Source: Nonomuraea spiralis (GTDB lineage: Bacteria > Actinomycetota > Actinomycetes > Streptosporangiales > Streptosporangiaceae). Taken from it: a stretch of 64,000 nucleotides of DNA. The stretch spans positions 248,001-312,000 of the forward strand of contig NZ_BMRC01000009.1 of NCBI RefSeq assembly GCF_014648435.1. Reading direction: 5' to 3'. The notes beneath the pieces are model-generated. The model was not told where the DNA came from and did not search any database. It saw only the letters and a list, made by a program, of their open reading frames with translations. Of this stretch, positions 39,746-50,726 are shown in pieces; the first letter of the stretch is position 1, and each line of letters opens with the position of its first letter. Made by a program: the position numbers and the translations under genes.

Positions 39746-40758
39746 TGGTGCTCCCCGAGATGCCCGCCGACCTGCTCGGCGGGCATTGTCAGGCGCTGGC
39801 CGCCGCCGCGACCGGGCGCCTGCCCACGCGCGCGGCGCTCGACGCCTGCCGCGCCGACGGCACGCGCGCCGCCGAGCGGGGCGTCCCGCTGCGGACGCTG
39901 GTGGACGGCGCGCTCGCCGCCGCCGAGGGCCTGCCGGACGTGCTGCCCGCGCTGCGCAGGGCCGTCTCGGCGCTCATGGAGGGGTACGAACTGGCCCAGC
40001 TCGCCGCCATCAGGGGCGAGGAGACGGCCCGCAGGGAGTTCGTCGACGACCTGCTCCAGGGACGGGCCGAGCGGCTGGCCGAGCGGGCCGAGCACTTCGG
40101 GCTCCGGCTGGCCGAGTCGTATGTGGTGGCCGCCGCCCGCGGGCTGCGCGAGGGCGACCAGGACCGCATCGAACGTGACCTGATCGCCCGGTTCGGCTCG
40201 CACAACGTGCTGGTGGCCGTGCGCGAGGGGCTGCTGGTGTGTGTCGTGCCCGCCACGCTGCCCGCCGCCGTGGGGGAGTTCACCCATCACGTACGCGCCC
40301 GCTTCCCGCCCGGCTGGCGGGTCGGCGTGGGCCGGGCACATCGGGGGCCGGGCGGTGTCGTGACCTCGTTCAGGGAGGCGGCCGGCGCGCTGGAGCTGGC
40401 CGACGCGCTGCGGCTCGACCTCGACGTGGTCAGGGCCGCCGACCTGCTGGTCTTCCCCGTGCTGCTGCGCGACCGGGGCGCGATCGAGGACCTGGTGACC
40501 AGCGTGCTGAGCCCGCTGCTCCGGGCGAGGGGCGGGCACGAGCCGCTGGTCGAGACGCTGGAGGCGGTCTTCGCCGCGCACGGCAACCAGGCGGCGGCGG
40601 CCCGCAGGCTGGGGATCAGCCCGCGGGCGGTGACGTACCGGCTGGAACGCATCCGGCGGCTGACCGGCTTCTCGCCCGACGACCCCACCCAGCGTTTCAC
40701 CCTGGAGACCGCGGTGCTGGGCGCGCGCCTGCTGGACTGGCCCTGGGATCAGTCGTGA
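39745..40758 (+). CDS. PucR/CdaR-type transcriptional regulator
   Basis: A 337-residue regulator with a C-terminal PucR-type helix-turn-helix (HGNQAAAARRLGISPRAVTY, split from RLERIRRLTG; about 275-306). An N-terminal helical region and a central GGDEF-like regulatory domain precede it. It should control the ABC exporter genes with which it is translationally coupled, or sense the exported compound. The ATG at 39745 follows TAGGAG; the GTG at 39742 is too close to that site. Its end overlaps the convergent LysE gene by 10 bp. Confidence 0.87.
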   Translation: MVLPEMPADLLGGHCQALAAAATGRLPTRAALDACRADGTRAAERGVPLRTLVDGALAAAEGLPDVLPALRRAVSALMEGYELAQLAAIRGEETARREFVDDLLQGRAERLAERAEHFGLRLAESYVVAAARGLREGDQDRIERDLIARFGSHNVLVAVREGLLVCVVPATLPAAVGEFTHHVRARFPPGWRVGVGRAHRGPGGVVTSFREAAGALELADALRLDLDVVRAADLLVFPVLLRDRGAIEDLVTSVLSPLLRARGGHEPLVETLEAVFAAHGNQAAAARRLGISPRAVTYRLERIRRLTGFSPDDPTQRFTLETAVLGARLLDWPWDQS

Positions 40759-41369
40759 AGGGCGAGCCGCAGCCCGAACCCGACGATGACCACGCCGGTC
40801 ACCCGGTCGAGGACCCGCCGTACCCGGGCCGACCTGAGGACGTCGCTCATCAGCGAGGCGAACCCGATCAGCACCGCGCTCCACACCAGCCCCTCGGCCA
40901 CGTGCACCCCGGCCAGCAGCAGGCCCATCACCGCGTGCGGCGCCCCCGCCGGGATGAACTGCGGCAACATCGCCACGTAGAAGGCCCCGACCTTGGGGTT
41001 GAGCAGGTTCGTGAGCAGCCCGCGCCGGAACCCCTTCCCGAACCCGAACGCCCGCTGCCCGGCCTCCTCCTCGCCGGCCGCGCCCTTGGCCAGCAGCATG
41101 CGCACCCCCATCCACACCAGGTACGCCGCCCCAGCCCAGCGCAGGACGTCGTAGGCCAGCCGCGAGGCCGCCAGCAGCGCCGACAGCCCCGCCGCGGTGA
41201 GCACGCCCCAGGCGAGCGTGCCGAGCTGGATGCCCAGCACCACCCCCCAGGCCGCCCGCCTGCCCACGAGCAGCGACGTGCGCAGGGTGAGAGCCGTGTC
41301 GAGCCCCGGGGTGAGCGTCAGGAGCGCGACGACGGCAGCGAACGACCAAACTGCCGTATTGATGTCCAC
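40749..41369 (-). CDS. LysE/RhtB-family exporter
   Basis: The 206-residue protein has six hydrophobic helices with the family signatures LTPGLDTALTLRTSL (about 19-33) and LLTNLLNPKVGAFYVAMLPQ (about 119-138). Members export amino acids or related metabolites. The GTG at 41369 sits 8 nt after TACGCT and has no ribosome-binding site, consistent with a leaderless transcript. It stands between convergent and parallel neighbours and has no obvious dedicated regulator. Confidence 0.9.
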   Translation of the reverse strand: MDINTAVWSFAAVVALLTLTPGLDTALTLRTSLLVGRRAAWGVVLGIQLGTLAWGVLTAAGLSALLAASRLAYDVLRWAGAAYLVWMGVRMLLAKGAAGEEEAGQRAFGFGKGFRRGLLTNLLNPKVGAFYVAMLPQFIPAGAPHAVMGLLLAGVHVAEGLVWSAVLIGFASLMSDVLRSARVRRVLDRVTGVVIVGFGLRLALHD

Positions 41370-41386
41370 AAAGGGCGAGCGTAGCG

Positions 41387-42334
41387 CTAGGGGATGAGCA
41401 GCAGCTTTCCGGTCGTACGCCGGGCGGCCAGGTCCTCGTGCGCCCGGCCCGCCTCGGCCAGCGGGTACCGATGGGACACGGTGATCCTGAGCTGCCCGGA
41501 GGAGATCCAGCCGAACAGGTCGGCGGCCCGCCAGAGAAGTTCCTCGCGCTCGGCGACGTAATCGACGAGCGTGGGCCGGGTGAGGAAGAGCGAGCCGGCC
41601 CGGTTGAGCGCCTGCGGGTCGATCGGCGGCACCGGGCCGCTGGCCGCGCCGTACAGGGCCATGAGGCCGCGCGGGCGCAGCGCCTTCAGGCCGCCGTCGA
41701 ACGTGGTCTTCCCGACGCCGTCGTAGACGACGTGGACGCGGCCGCGCAGCTCGTCCCCGAAGTCCTCGTAGCTCAGCACCTCGTCGGCCCCGGCCGCGCG
41801 GGCCAGCTTCTCCTTCTCGGGTGTGGAGACCGTGCTGTAGACCTTGGCGCCGCGGAGCTTGGCGAGCTGGATCAGCAGCAGACCCATGCCCCCGGCCCCG
41901 GCGTGCACCAGCACCTGGTCACCCTCCTTGACCGCGTACGTGGAGTGGGTGAGGTAGTGGGCGGTCATCCCCTGCAACATCGTCGCCGCGGCCACCTCGG
42001 CCGGCACGCCGTCGGGCACCGGCACCAGCCGGTCGGCCGGCACCACGGCCTTGTCCGCGTAGCTCCCCAGCACGCCCGCCCAGGCCACGGTGTCCCCGAC
42101 GGCCACCTCGCGCACCCCGGGACCGACGGCCGAGACCACTCCCGCCCCCTCCGACCCGATCGGGCTGGGCAGGGAGAGCGGGTAGGCGCCGGAACGGTGG
42201 TAGATGTCGATGAAGTTGACGCCGCCGGCCGCGACGTCCACGACGACCTCCCCGTCACCCGGCGCCGGGTCGGGACGCTCGACGTACTCAAGAACCTCTG
42301 GACCGCCCTGGGCGGAGACGATGATGGCATGCAT
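41387..42334 (-). CDS. NADPH:quinone oxidoreductase (MDR family)
   Basis: A 315-residue zinc-free reductase of the QOR kind: GVNFIDIYHRSGAYPLSLPS (about 39-58), MLQGMTAHYL (about 118-127), HAGAGGMGLLLIQLAK as nucleotide-binding motif and STPEKEKLARAAGADEV. It should reduce quinones by one electron with NADPH. The ATG at 42334 is followed by MHAIIVSAQGG, the usual family beginning, and has a weak GGGGG site upstream. It is on the same strand as the LysE gene, 17 nt apart. Confidence 0.9.
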   Translation of the reverse strand: MHAIIVSAQGGPEVLEYVERPDPAPGDGEVVVDVAAGGVNFIDIYHRSGAYPLSLPSPIGSEGAGVVSAVGPGVREVAVGDTVAWAGVLGSYADKAVVPADRLVPVPDGVPAEVAAATMLQGMTAHYLTHSTYAVKEGDQVLVHAGAGGMGLLLIQLAKLRGAKVYSTVSTPEKEKLARAAGADEVLSYEDFGDELRGRVHVVYDGVGKTTFDGGLKALRPRGLMALYGAASGPVPPIDPQALNRAGSLFLTRPTLVDYVAEREELLWRAADLFGWISSGQLRITVSHRYPLAEAGRAHEDLAARRTTGKLLLIP

Positions 42335-42394
42335 GCCCCCAGTCAACTCCGCCCACGACCGTGAGTGCCACCCCGGGGCGCCCCCGGCCTGTCG

Positions 42395-43260
42395 TCACCG
42401 TACGCGGGCCAGCGCGCCCGCCTCCAGGGCCACCCAGATCGCCCCGTCGGGCCCGGCCGTCAGCCCGTGGGGCTCCGAGCCCTTGTCGCCGGCCGTGGAC
42501 GAGGGCACCGAGGGCAGGTCGTGCTCCTCGATCGCGCCGTCGACGGTGATGCGGCCGAGGCGGCCGGCCGCCCACTCGGTGAACCAGAGCGCGCCGTCAG
42601 GCCCGGCGACGATGGCGTGGGGACGGCAGCCCCGGTCGGGCAGCGGGAACTCGGTGATCCCGCCGGCCGGGTCGATCCGCCCGACCTGACCGGCGCCGAT
42701 CTCCACGAACCACACCGCGCCGTCCGGCCCCGCCGTGATGCCCACGGGGGCGGCCCCCTTGGTGGGCAGGGGATGGACGGTGACCTCGCCCGACAGGGAG
42801 ACCCGGCCGATGGCGTCGCCCTGGTTGATCGAGAACCAGAGCGCGTCGTCGCTCCCCACGGTGATGAAGGCGGGCATGCCGCCCTCGACCGGCACGTCGA
42901 AGTCCGAACGGTCGCCCGCGCCGCCGATGCGCCCGATCCGGCCGCTGCCCATCTGGGTGAACCACATCGCCCCGTCGGGCCCGGCGACGATCCCGTACGG
43001 CGAGTCGGCCTCGTACGCGGTGACCTCGCCGTCGGCGGTGATCCGGCAGACCCGGCCGCCCTTGCCTTCGGTGAACCACATCGTGCCGTCGTGGCCGGGC
43101 ACGATGACGCCGGGCTGCCCGTCGGCCGGGTCGAGCTGGTGGATCACCGGCTCGTGACCCGGCACGAGCCTGCCGACGCGGCCCTGGTGCACGAGCGTGA
43201 ACCAGAGTGCGCCGTCGGCGGCGGTGGCGACGCCGTAGGGCGCGCCTTCGGCGATCGTGA

Positions 43261-43267
<7 letters not shown>
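42395..43267 (-). CDS. vgb: Virginiamycin B lyase (streptogramin B lyase)
   Basis: The 290-residue protein is a seven-bladed propeller of repeats such as GPDGALWFTE. The residues used by staphylococcal Vgb appear conserved: PHAI with His217 (for His228), EPH with Glu265 and His267 (for Glu268 and His270), and Glu282 (for Glu284). Vgb opens the cyclic depsipeptide of type B streptogramins by elimination, without hydrolysis. It overlaps the ABC-F gene by 7 bp and is clearly its operon partner. A propeller of other function cannot be excluded, but the conserved residues and the neighbour argue for resistance. Confidence 0.85.
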
Positions 43268-44823
<1,556 letters not shown>

Positions 44824-44897
44824 GATGGAACTCCAATCGCAACTGTTGTAGCTTTAGTGTTGCACAGCCGGAGCCGCAAACGCAACTGGAGTAGTTT
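44824..44897. promoter_or_regulatory. Divergent promoter region of the resistance locus
   Basis: This 74-bp gap separates the ABC-F gene from the tetR gene. It is AT-rich and contains CGCAACTG twice (about 44838 and 44880), the palindrome CAACTGTTG, and GCAAC/GTTGC arms 15 nt apart. One or more of these probably bind the neighbouring TetR protein. Exact boxes cannot be fixed by eye. Confidence 0.5.
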
Positions 44898-45485
44898 TTG
44901 GAGACGAGCAGGCGTCCTGGAGGGCGCAGCGCGCGGGTGCGTGACGCCGTGCGCCAGGCGACCCTGGCCGAGCTGGCCGAGCACGGTTTCCGCGGCCTGA
45001 CGGTCGAGAACGTGGCCGCGCGCGCGGGCGTCCACAAGACCACGGTCTACCGGCGGTGGGGCAGCGCGGAGGGCCTGATCTCCGACGCGCTGGAGCTGGC
45101 CGGGGGCGAGCCGTGGCCGATCCCCGACACCGGCGGCGTCGAGGGCGACCTGCGCGGGGTCGTCCAGCTCGTACGCAGCGGGTTCGCCGATCCCGAGCTC
45201 GGGCCGGTGTCGTCGGCGTTCGTGGCGGCGGCCGTGCAGAGCCCGGAGGCGGCGCGGGCGCTCCACGACTTCTTCGCCGCCCGCCACGACCAGTCGGCCG
45301 AGGTGGTGCGGCGGGCGATCGCCCGCGGCGAGCTGCCCGGCGGCGTGGACGCGCGGGAGGTGATCAGGGTGGCCGTCGCGCCGGTCTACTACCGGCTGTT
45401 CGTCGCGCACGAACCGGTGAGCGAGCAGGACGCCGACCGCGCCGCCGACGCCGCCCTGGCCGCCGCCCGCGCCGGGGTCCTGTAG
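44898..45485 (+). CDS. TetR-family regulator of the ABC-F/vgb operon
   Basis: The 195-residue protein has the helix-turn-helix LTVENVAARAGVHKTTVYRR (about 34-53) and a C-terminal ligand domain of the TetR_C_16-like type. The likely start is the TTG at 44898, 6 nt after GGAG. It is divergent from the ABC-F/vgb operon with only 74 bp between them, so it probably represses that operon and itself until an antibiotic or metabolite binds. The ligand is unknown. Confidence 0.87.
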   Translation: METSRRPGGRSARVRDAVRQATLAELAEHGFRGLTVENVAARAGVHKTTVYRRWGSAEGLISDALELAGGEPWPIPDTGGVEGDLRGVVQLVRSGFADPELGPVSSAFVAAAVQSPEAARALHDFFAARHDQSAEVVRRAIARGELPGGVDAREVIRVAVAPVYYRLFVAHEPVSEQDADRAADAALAAARAGVL

Positions 45486-45502
45486 AGGGCGGGGGAGGCC
45501 GC

Positions 45503-47128
45503 CTACGGCTCCTTCTGCCCCCGCAGCTCGAAGTCGTCGAACGTCATCTTCAGCAGCGACTCGCTGTCCTTGGGCGTACGCGCGAACACGCCCACATGGC
45601 CGTTGCCGAGCCCGTTGGGGTCGTCCACCTGCTGCACCCGCTTGTCGTTCACCCACATCGTCAGCCGCACCCCCGAGCCGCGCTGCTCGCACGAGGCCAC
45701 GACGCGCACCCGGCCCTTCAGCCCGTCCACCTTGGCGGGCTGGGTCAGCGTGCCGCCCGAGCCGTCGTACACGCGGCGGATCCGGGTGTTGCCCGCGGTG
45801 TCGAGCCCGAACTCGTAGGAGGTGTCGTCGTTGTCGGAGCTGTGACAGTAGAGGCCGTACTCGCCGTTGCCCGTCGATTCCCGTACCTCGGCGGTGACGC
45901 CGACGACCACCGACGACGGCAACATCGGCGTGGGCGTGGCCGAGGGGTCGGGGGTGCCGGTCGGCGTGGCGACGAGGAAGGGGATGGGGGCCTTGGCCCG
46001 CTGCTCCTCGCGGTCGCTCCCCACGTCGAGCCCGTACGTGCCGTCCGTGCGGTAACCCTTGCTGCCCGTCGTGTCGGCGTCGTACGTGCCCGTCCAGCCG
46101 CCCAAGGTCTGCGTGAAGTCCTCGCGGTAGAGCACGCCCAGGTCGTCGGGCGGCCCGCTCGGGGCGAGCAGCGCCCAGCCGGCCAGGCCTCCGGCCAGGA
46201 GCACCGCCGCCGCGGCCGCGCCGATCCCGGCCAGCCGCCCGCGCCGCCGCGCCGCGGCCGGCCGGCTCTCGGTGAACGGCGTGGTGGCGTGCTGCCAGGC
46301 CACCTGCACGGTGTGCGCGGCCTGCTCGGGCGCCGCCGAACGTCCCACGAGGTGGTCGAGGAGCTGCTGGGCGGTGGGCCGCGCGGCCGGGTCCTTGCGC
46401 AGCGCCGCCCCGACCAGCTCGCGCAGGCCGGGATCGACGTCGTCGAGGTTCGGCTCGGTGTTGAGGACCTGGTAGACGATGGAGGGCAGCGTGTCGCCGC
46501 CGAACGGCGCCCGCCCGCTCGCCGCGAACGCGACCAGGCAGCCCCACGAGAACACGTCGCACGCGGGTGAGACCGGCTCGCCCCGCAGCACCTCGGGCGC
46601 CATGTACCGGGGCGTGCCGACCAGCTCGCCGGTGCCGGTGACGCCGCCCAGCGTGTCGAGCGCCCGCGCGATGCCGAAGTCGATCACGCGCGGCCCGACG
46701 GGGGACAACAACACGTTCGACGGCTTGAGGTCCCTGTGCACCACTCCCGCGCCGTGGATGGCGGTGAGCGCGGTGGCCACGCCGACGGCCAGCGCGTCGA
46801 GGCTGGACCCGCGCAGCGGCCCGGACTGGCGTACGGCCTCCTCCAGGTTGGGGCCCGGCACGTACTCGGTGACCACGTAGAGCAGGCTGCCGTCGAGCGC
46901 GGCCTCGATCACCGCGGCGGTGCAGAACCGGCGTACGCGGCGGGCGGCGTCGGCCTCCCGGCGGAAGCGCATCCGGAACTGCTCGTGCTGGCTGAGTTCG
47001 GGGTTGATCACCTTGATGGCGACCCGCTGACCTGCCGGGTCCTCGGCGAGGTGGACGGTGCCCATGCCACCTCGTCCGAGCATGCTCAGCAGCCGGTAGC
47101 GTCCGATCTGGGATATTTCACCGCTCAC
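45503..47128 (-). CDS. Receptor-type Ser/Thr protein kinase
   Basis: The 541-residue kinase has GRGGMGTVHLAED as glycine loop, AIKVINPEL with the catalytic Lys, HRDLKPSN and DFGIAR, then VGTPRYMAPE. One transmembrane helix (AGIGAAAAAVLLAGGLAGWA) follows, then an extracellular domain of about 190 residues, beta-rich and reminiscent of a LamG/concanavalin-like fold (DFTQTLGGWTGTY to MTFDDFELRG). It differs from the kinase at 5530 in that domain. The GTG at 47128 lies 8 nt after TAAGCT with no ribosome-binding site. It is downstream of the membrane-protein gene on the same strand. Confidence 0.9.
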   Translation of the reverse strand: MSGEISQIGRYRLLSMLGRGGMGTVHLAEDPAGQRVAIKVINPELSQHEQFRMRFRREADAARRVRRFCTAAVIEAALDGSLLYVVTEYVPGPNLEEAVRQSGPLRGSSLDALAVGVATALTAIHGAGVVHRDLKPSNVLLSPVGPRVIDFGIARALDTLGGVTGTGELVGTPRYMAPEVLRGEPVSPACDVFSWGCLVAFAASGRAPFGGDTLPSIVYQVLNTEPNLDDVDPGLRELVGAALRKDPAARPTAQQLLDHLVGRSAAPEQAAHTVQVAWQHATTPFTESRPAAARRRGRLAGIGAAAAAVLLAGGLAGWALLAPSGPPDDLGVLYREDFTQTLGGWTGTYDADTTGSKGYRTDGTYGLDVGSDREEQRAKAPIPFLVATPTGTPDPSATPTPMLPSSVVVGVTAEVRESTGNGEYGLYCHSSDNDDTSYEFGLDTAGNTRIRRVYDGSGGTLTQPAKVDGLKGRVRVVASCEQRGSGVRLTMWVNDKRVQQVDDPNGLGNGHVGVFARTPKDSESLLKMTFDDFELRGQKEP

Positions 47129-47153
47129 GGCGGCCCAGCTTACCGATTGGCGG

Positions 47154-48107
47154 CTATCTGCCGCAGATCTCGCACGCGATGCGCGTACGCCGGGCGTACG
47201 ACCAGGCCGCGACGGCCATCCCGGCGCCCCAGACCACGTACCCGGGCACGGCCACCCAGAAGAACGCCTCGGGCAGATCCCCACCGGAGAACGGCACGCC
47301 CCCGCCGAGCCGTTCGGCGACCATCTGCCCGAGCCCCACCCCGAAGTAGGCCAGCAGCCCGCCGGACACCGCGACCCCCGGCCACAACACCAGCGGACGC
47401 GGCACCCGCCGTCCGGCCAGCCAGGGCACCCACCCCGGCCACACCCGCCCGAACCGGTGGACGAGCGCGAGCGGCAGCAGCGTCCCGGCGAGCAGGAACT
47501 CCACCTCGAACATGACCGCCCCGGCCCGGTACGGCACCATCTCGAACCCCACGGCCGCCTGCGCCGCGACGCGCCCCAGGCACCCGGCCACGGAGACGTA
47601 GGCCGCCGCGAAGGCCCACCCCGGCGTACGGGCCAGCGCCCGGGACGAACGCCGCCCGCACGCCCCGCAGGCCCCTTCGACCCGCCGCCGGTAGGCCCCG
47701 GCGGTCCGCCAGAGCAGCACCCCCGAGCCCACGCAGGCCGCTTTGCTGAGCGCCCCCGTCCACGAGAACGGGACGCCGAGCCCGGGGACGACCACGGCCA
47801 CCACGTCGAGCAGCAGCAGCGCCCCCGACACGACGAGCGCGCCGCCCACCGCCCACGCCAGCGCCGGCGGCGCCCACCGGAGCGGCCCCGCCGGACGCCC
47901 GCTGGTCGTCATCACAGCCGTCATCACGACCAGCAGCGACGCGGCGGCGGCGCACAGGGCCACCGCGCCCCAGCCGGTGAACACGATCAGATCGGACCCG
48001 ACCGGCGACATCCGCTCGGGCATGTGGCCGAGCTCCCAGTAGACGCGCAGACCTCCGTAGAGGACCACCAGCGCGAGCGCCGCGGCGGGCGTCCTGACGT
48101 TACCCAT
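47154..48107 (-). CDS. Multi-pass membrane protein with two CxxC pairs
   Basis: A 317-residue protein with seven to eight hydrophobic helices. A cytoplasmic loop contains CGACGRR (CxxC) and the C-terminus ends ACEICGR (CxxC), which together could bind one zinc or iron ion. I recognise no named family. It precedes the kinase gene by 25 nt and may be part of the same transcript. A sensor or transport role is possible but unproven. Confidence 0.75.
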   Translation of the reverse strand: MGNVRTPAAALALVVLYGGLRVYWELGHMPERMSPVGSDLIVFTGWGAVALCAAAASLLVVMTAVMTTSGRPAGPLRWAPPALAWAVGGALVVSGALLLLDVVAVVVPGLGVPFSWTGALSKAACVGSGVLLWRTAGAYRRRVEGACGACGRRSSRALARTPGWAFAAAYVSVAGCLGRVAAQAAVGFEMVPYRAGAVMFEVEFLLAGTLLPLALVHRFGRVWPGWVPWLAGRRVPRPLVLWPGVAVSGGLLAYFGVGLGQMVAERLGGGVPFSGGDLPEAFFWVAVPGYVVWGAGMAVAAWSYARRTRIACEICGR

Positions 48108-48161
48108 GATCGGGATCCTGCCGGGGCCGGCGAACCCGTCCCTCCCCTGCGGGGGCCGTCC

Positions 48162-48812
48162 TCATCCCCCGTGCGGGGGAGCGCCGCGCAGCGAGGCGCG
48201 CACGCGGGCGAGCCCGTGGCCGGGGTCCACCACCAGCACGCGGCAGCCCGCGGCGGTGGCGGCGGCGACGCCCGCCGGGCTGTCCTCGACGGCCACGCAC
48301 CGCGCCGGAGCCACCCGCAGCCTGCGGGCCGCCTCCAGGTACGGCTCCGGGTGCGGCTTGCCGCGCGCCGTGTCCCCGTCGGCGATCACCAGGTCGAACG
48401 TGTGCCCGAGCCTGGGCAGCACCAGCTCCACGATGCCGCGGGGAGAGGCGGTCACCAGAGCGGTCGGGACGGCGGCCGCGGCCAGCTCGGCCAGCAGCTC
48501 CGGCGCCCCCGGAACGACGGTCAGCCCCGCCCTGACCCGCTCGGCGAACGCCTCGGTGAGCGCCCCCGCCACCTCCCGCACCCCCAAACCGTCGGGTGCC
48601 GCGACCAGGTGTGCGGCCGTGTCGCCCACCGCGCGGCCCGTCACGTACGGCGCGTCGGCCGCCGTCAGCGGGCGCCCGAGCGACCGGGCCACCGCCGCCA
48701 CGGCCTGCCACCAGAGCCCTTCGGTGTCCACCAGCGTGCCGTCCATGTCGAACAGCACCGCGTCGAACAGCACCGCGTCGAACGGGACCGCGCCGGCGAA
48801 CGCCTCAGGCAT
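48162..48812 (-). CDS. HAD-superfamily hydrolase
   Basis: The 216-residue protein has the HAD motifs: FDMDGTLVDTEG (motif I, nucleophile Asp near 22), TASP (motif II), GKPHPEPY (motif III Lys) and VEDSPAG (motif IV). It resembles beta-phosphoglucomutase/phosphatase members. An in-frame duplication just before motif I gives FDAVLFDAVLFDMDGT. It overlaps the ABC ATPase gene by 8 bp and closes the importer operon, so it probably dephosphorylates the imported compound or a product. Phosphonoacetaldehyde hydrolase belongs to the same superfamily, which fits a phosphonate operon, but this is inference. Confidence 0.85.
   Translation of the reverse strand: MPEAFAGAVPFDAVLFDAVLFDMDGTLVDTEGLWWQAVAAVARSLGRPLTAADAPYVTGRAVGDTAAHLVAAPDGLGVREVAGALTEAFAERVRAGLTVVPGAPELLAELAAAAVPTALVTASPRGIVELVLPRLGHTFDLVIADGDTARGKPHPEPYLEAARRLRVAPARCVAVEDSPAGVAAATAAGCRVLVVDPGHGLARVRASLRGAPPHGG
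48747..48776. repeat. 15-bp direct repeat in the HAD gene
   Basis: GTCGAACAGCACCGC is repeated exactly twice in tandem (48747-48761, 48762-48776), followed by GTCGAAC of a third copy. It adds five residues without breaking the frame. Confidence 0.8.
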
Positions 48813-49875
48813 CGGCGGACAGGACCGGCGCGGGCGCCGTGACCGTACGGGCGGCCACCAGTACGGGCCGCTCCACCAGCCGGACCGTGACCCGCGCCCC
48901 CGCCCCCAGCCGGGCCGCCTCGTGCCCCGGCACGTCGGCCAGGACCTCGCCGCCCGCCAGCGACAGCCGCAGCCGCACCGAGGCGCCGCGGAAGGAGGCG
49001 GCCACCACCTCGGCCGCGCCGTCGGGGTCGGGCGTGACCCGTACGGCCTCGGGCCGGATCAGCACGTCCACGTCGGGGTCGGCGGGCACCGGGCCGTCCA
49101 CGGGCAGGAGCTGGCCGAGCACGGTCACGGCGTCCCCGGAGACGCGCCCGGCCAGGTGGTTCATGGCCCCGACGAACTCGGCGACGAACGGCGTGGCCGG
49201 GCGGTCGTAGACCTCGGCGGGCGGCCCGCACTGCTCCAGCCGCCCGTCGCGCAGCACCGCGACCCGGTCGGCGATCGACAGGGCCTCCTCCTGGTCGTGG
49301 GTGACGAAGACGGTGGTGATGCCGAGGTCGAGCTGGAGGCGGCGGATCTCCTCGCGCAGCGCCACCCGTACCTTGGCGTCGAGGGCGGACAACGGCTCGT
49401 CCAGCAGCAACACGCGCGGTTCGAGCGCGAGGGCGCGGGCCAGGGCGACGCGCTGCTGCTGGCCGCCGGAGAGCTGGTGCGGGAAGCGGTCGGCGTGCGA
49501 GGGGAGCCCGACGAGTTCGAGCAGCTCGGCGGCCCTGGCATGCCGTACGGCCGCGGGCGCCTTGCGTACGCGCAGGCCGAAGGCCACGTTGTCGCGGGCG
49601 TTGAGGTTGGGGAAGAGCGAGTACGACTGGAAGACCATCCCGGCGTCGCGCTTGTTGGCCGGCACGTTCGTGATGTCCTTGCCGTCCAGCAGCACCGCGC
49701 CGGAGTCGGGCCGCTCGAACCCGGCCACGCAGCGCAGCGCGGTCGTCTTGCCGCAGCCCGAGGGCCCGAGCAGGGCCACGAACTCGCCGGGGGCGATGGT
49801 CAGGTCGAACCCGTCGAGCGCGACCGTCCTGCCGAACACCCGGCGCAACCCGCGGAACTCCACCTGAGCGGTCAT
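48805..49875 (-). CDS. ABC importer ATP-binding protein (PotA/PhnT-like)
   Basis: A 356-residue ATPase with Walker A GPSGCGKTT, Q-loop VFQSYSLFPNL, signature LSGGQQQR, Walker B LLLDEPLSALD and a C-terminal TOBE-like domain with LIRPEAVRV. This is the form used by Fe(III), spermidine/putrescine and 2-aminoethylphosphonate importers. It is tightly packed with the permease gene (4-bp overlap) and the HAD gene. Confidence 0.92.
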   Translation of the reverse strand: MTAQVEFRGLRRVFGRTVALDGFDLTIAPGEFVALLGPSGCGKTTALRCVAGFERPDSGAVLLDGKDITNVPANKRDAGMVFQSYSLFPNLNARDNVAFGLRVRKAPAAVRHARAAELLELVGLPSHADRFPHQLSGGQQQRVALARALALEPRVLLLDEPLSALDAKVRVALREEIRRLQLDLGITTVFVTHDQEEALSIADRVAVLRDGRLEQCGPPAEVYDRPATPFVAEFVGAMNHLAGRVSGDAVTVLGQLLPVDGPVPADPDVDVLIRPEAVRVTPDPDGAAEVVAASFRGASVRLRLSLAGGEVLADVPGHEAARLGAGARVTVRLVERPVLVAARTVTAPAPVLSADA

Positions 49876-50726
49876 GATTTCTTCCTTCCACTGAAGACGG
49901 TGGAGACGGCGAGCAGCAACGCCCAGATGAGCAGCAGGCTGAGGATGGAGACCGCGACGGACAGCTGCCCCTTGGAGCCGGAGACGGTCACGATCCAGAC
50001 CGCGAACGGCTCGTACCCGAGCAGGCTGGCCACCGTGTACTCGCCGAGCACCAGCGCGAGCGTCAGGAACGACGCGCTGGCGAGGGCCGAGCGCAGGTTC
50101 GGCACCACGACCCGCAGCAGCACGTGCGGCCAGGACGCGCCCAGGTTGCGGGCGGCCTCGACCAGCGTGCGCACGTCCATGGTGCGCAGCCCGGCGTCCA
50201 GCGAGCGGTAGACGAACGGCAGCACCAGCACCACGTACGCGAGCACCAGCACGACGGGCAACCCCGGGTCCTGGATCGCGATCAGCGTGCCCCAGAACGG
50301 CGTCGGCGCCAGTATGTCGGCCCCGTCACGCAGCGAGGTCGTCAGCCCGGCCACGAACGTGATCGGCGGCACCACCAGCGGCAGCGTGCACAACACCTCC
50401 ATCACCGGCCGCAGCCGCGGCGCGAACAGCCGTACGGCCAGCATGGCCGGCAGCGCCAGCAGCAGGACCAGCACGATCGTCGCCGCCGCGAGCGAGAGCG
50501 ACATCAGCAGCGAGCGCGTGAAGCCCTCGGCCGTCAGCAGCTCGCCGTAGGCGGAGAACGACACCCCGGTCGCCGGATTGTGGATCGTGTACCAGAGCGA
50601 GGCCCCGAGCGGGATCAGGAAGTAGGCGGCGGCGAACAGGAACACCAGGCCGCGCCACCAGCGGGGCCGCGCGGGCGGCTTCGCCGCCGCCGAGACGACG
50701 GGCTCCAGCCCGGTCAGCGCAGCCAT
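49872..50726 (-). CDS. ABC importer permease
   Basis: The 284-residue protein has six helices and the EAA loop EAARNLGASWPHVLLRVVVP (about 188-207), which contacts the ATPase. It pairs with the neighbouring permease, overlapping it by 13 bp. PhnV- or PotC-like position in the operon. Confidence 0.9.
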   Translation of the reverse strand: MAALTGLEPVVSAAAKPPARPRWWRGLVFLFAAAYFLIPLGASLWYTIHNPATGVSFSAYGELLTAEGFTRSLLMSLSLAAATIVLVLLLALPAMLAVRLFAPRLRPVMEVLCTLPLVVPPITFVAGLTTSLRDGADILAPTPFWGTLIAIQDPGLPVVLVLAYVVLVLPFVYRSLDAGLRTMDVRTLVEAARNLGASWPHVLLRVVVPNLRSALASASFLTLALVLGEYTVASLLGYEPFAVWIVTVSGSKGQLSVAVSILSLLLIWALLLAVSTVFSGRKKS

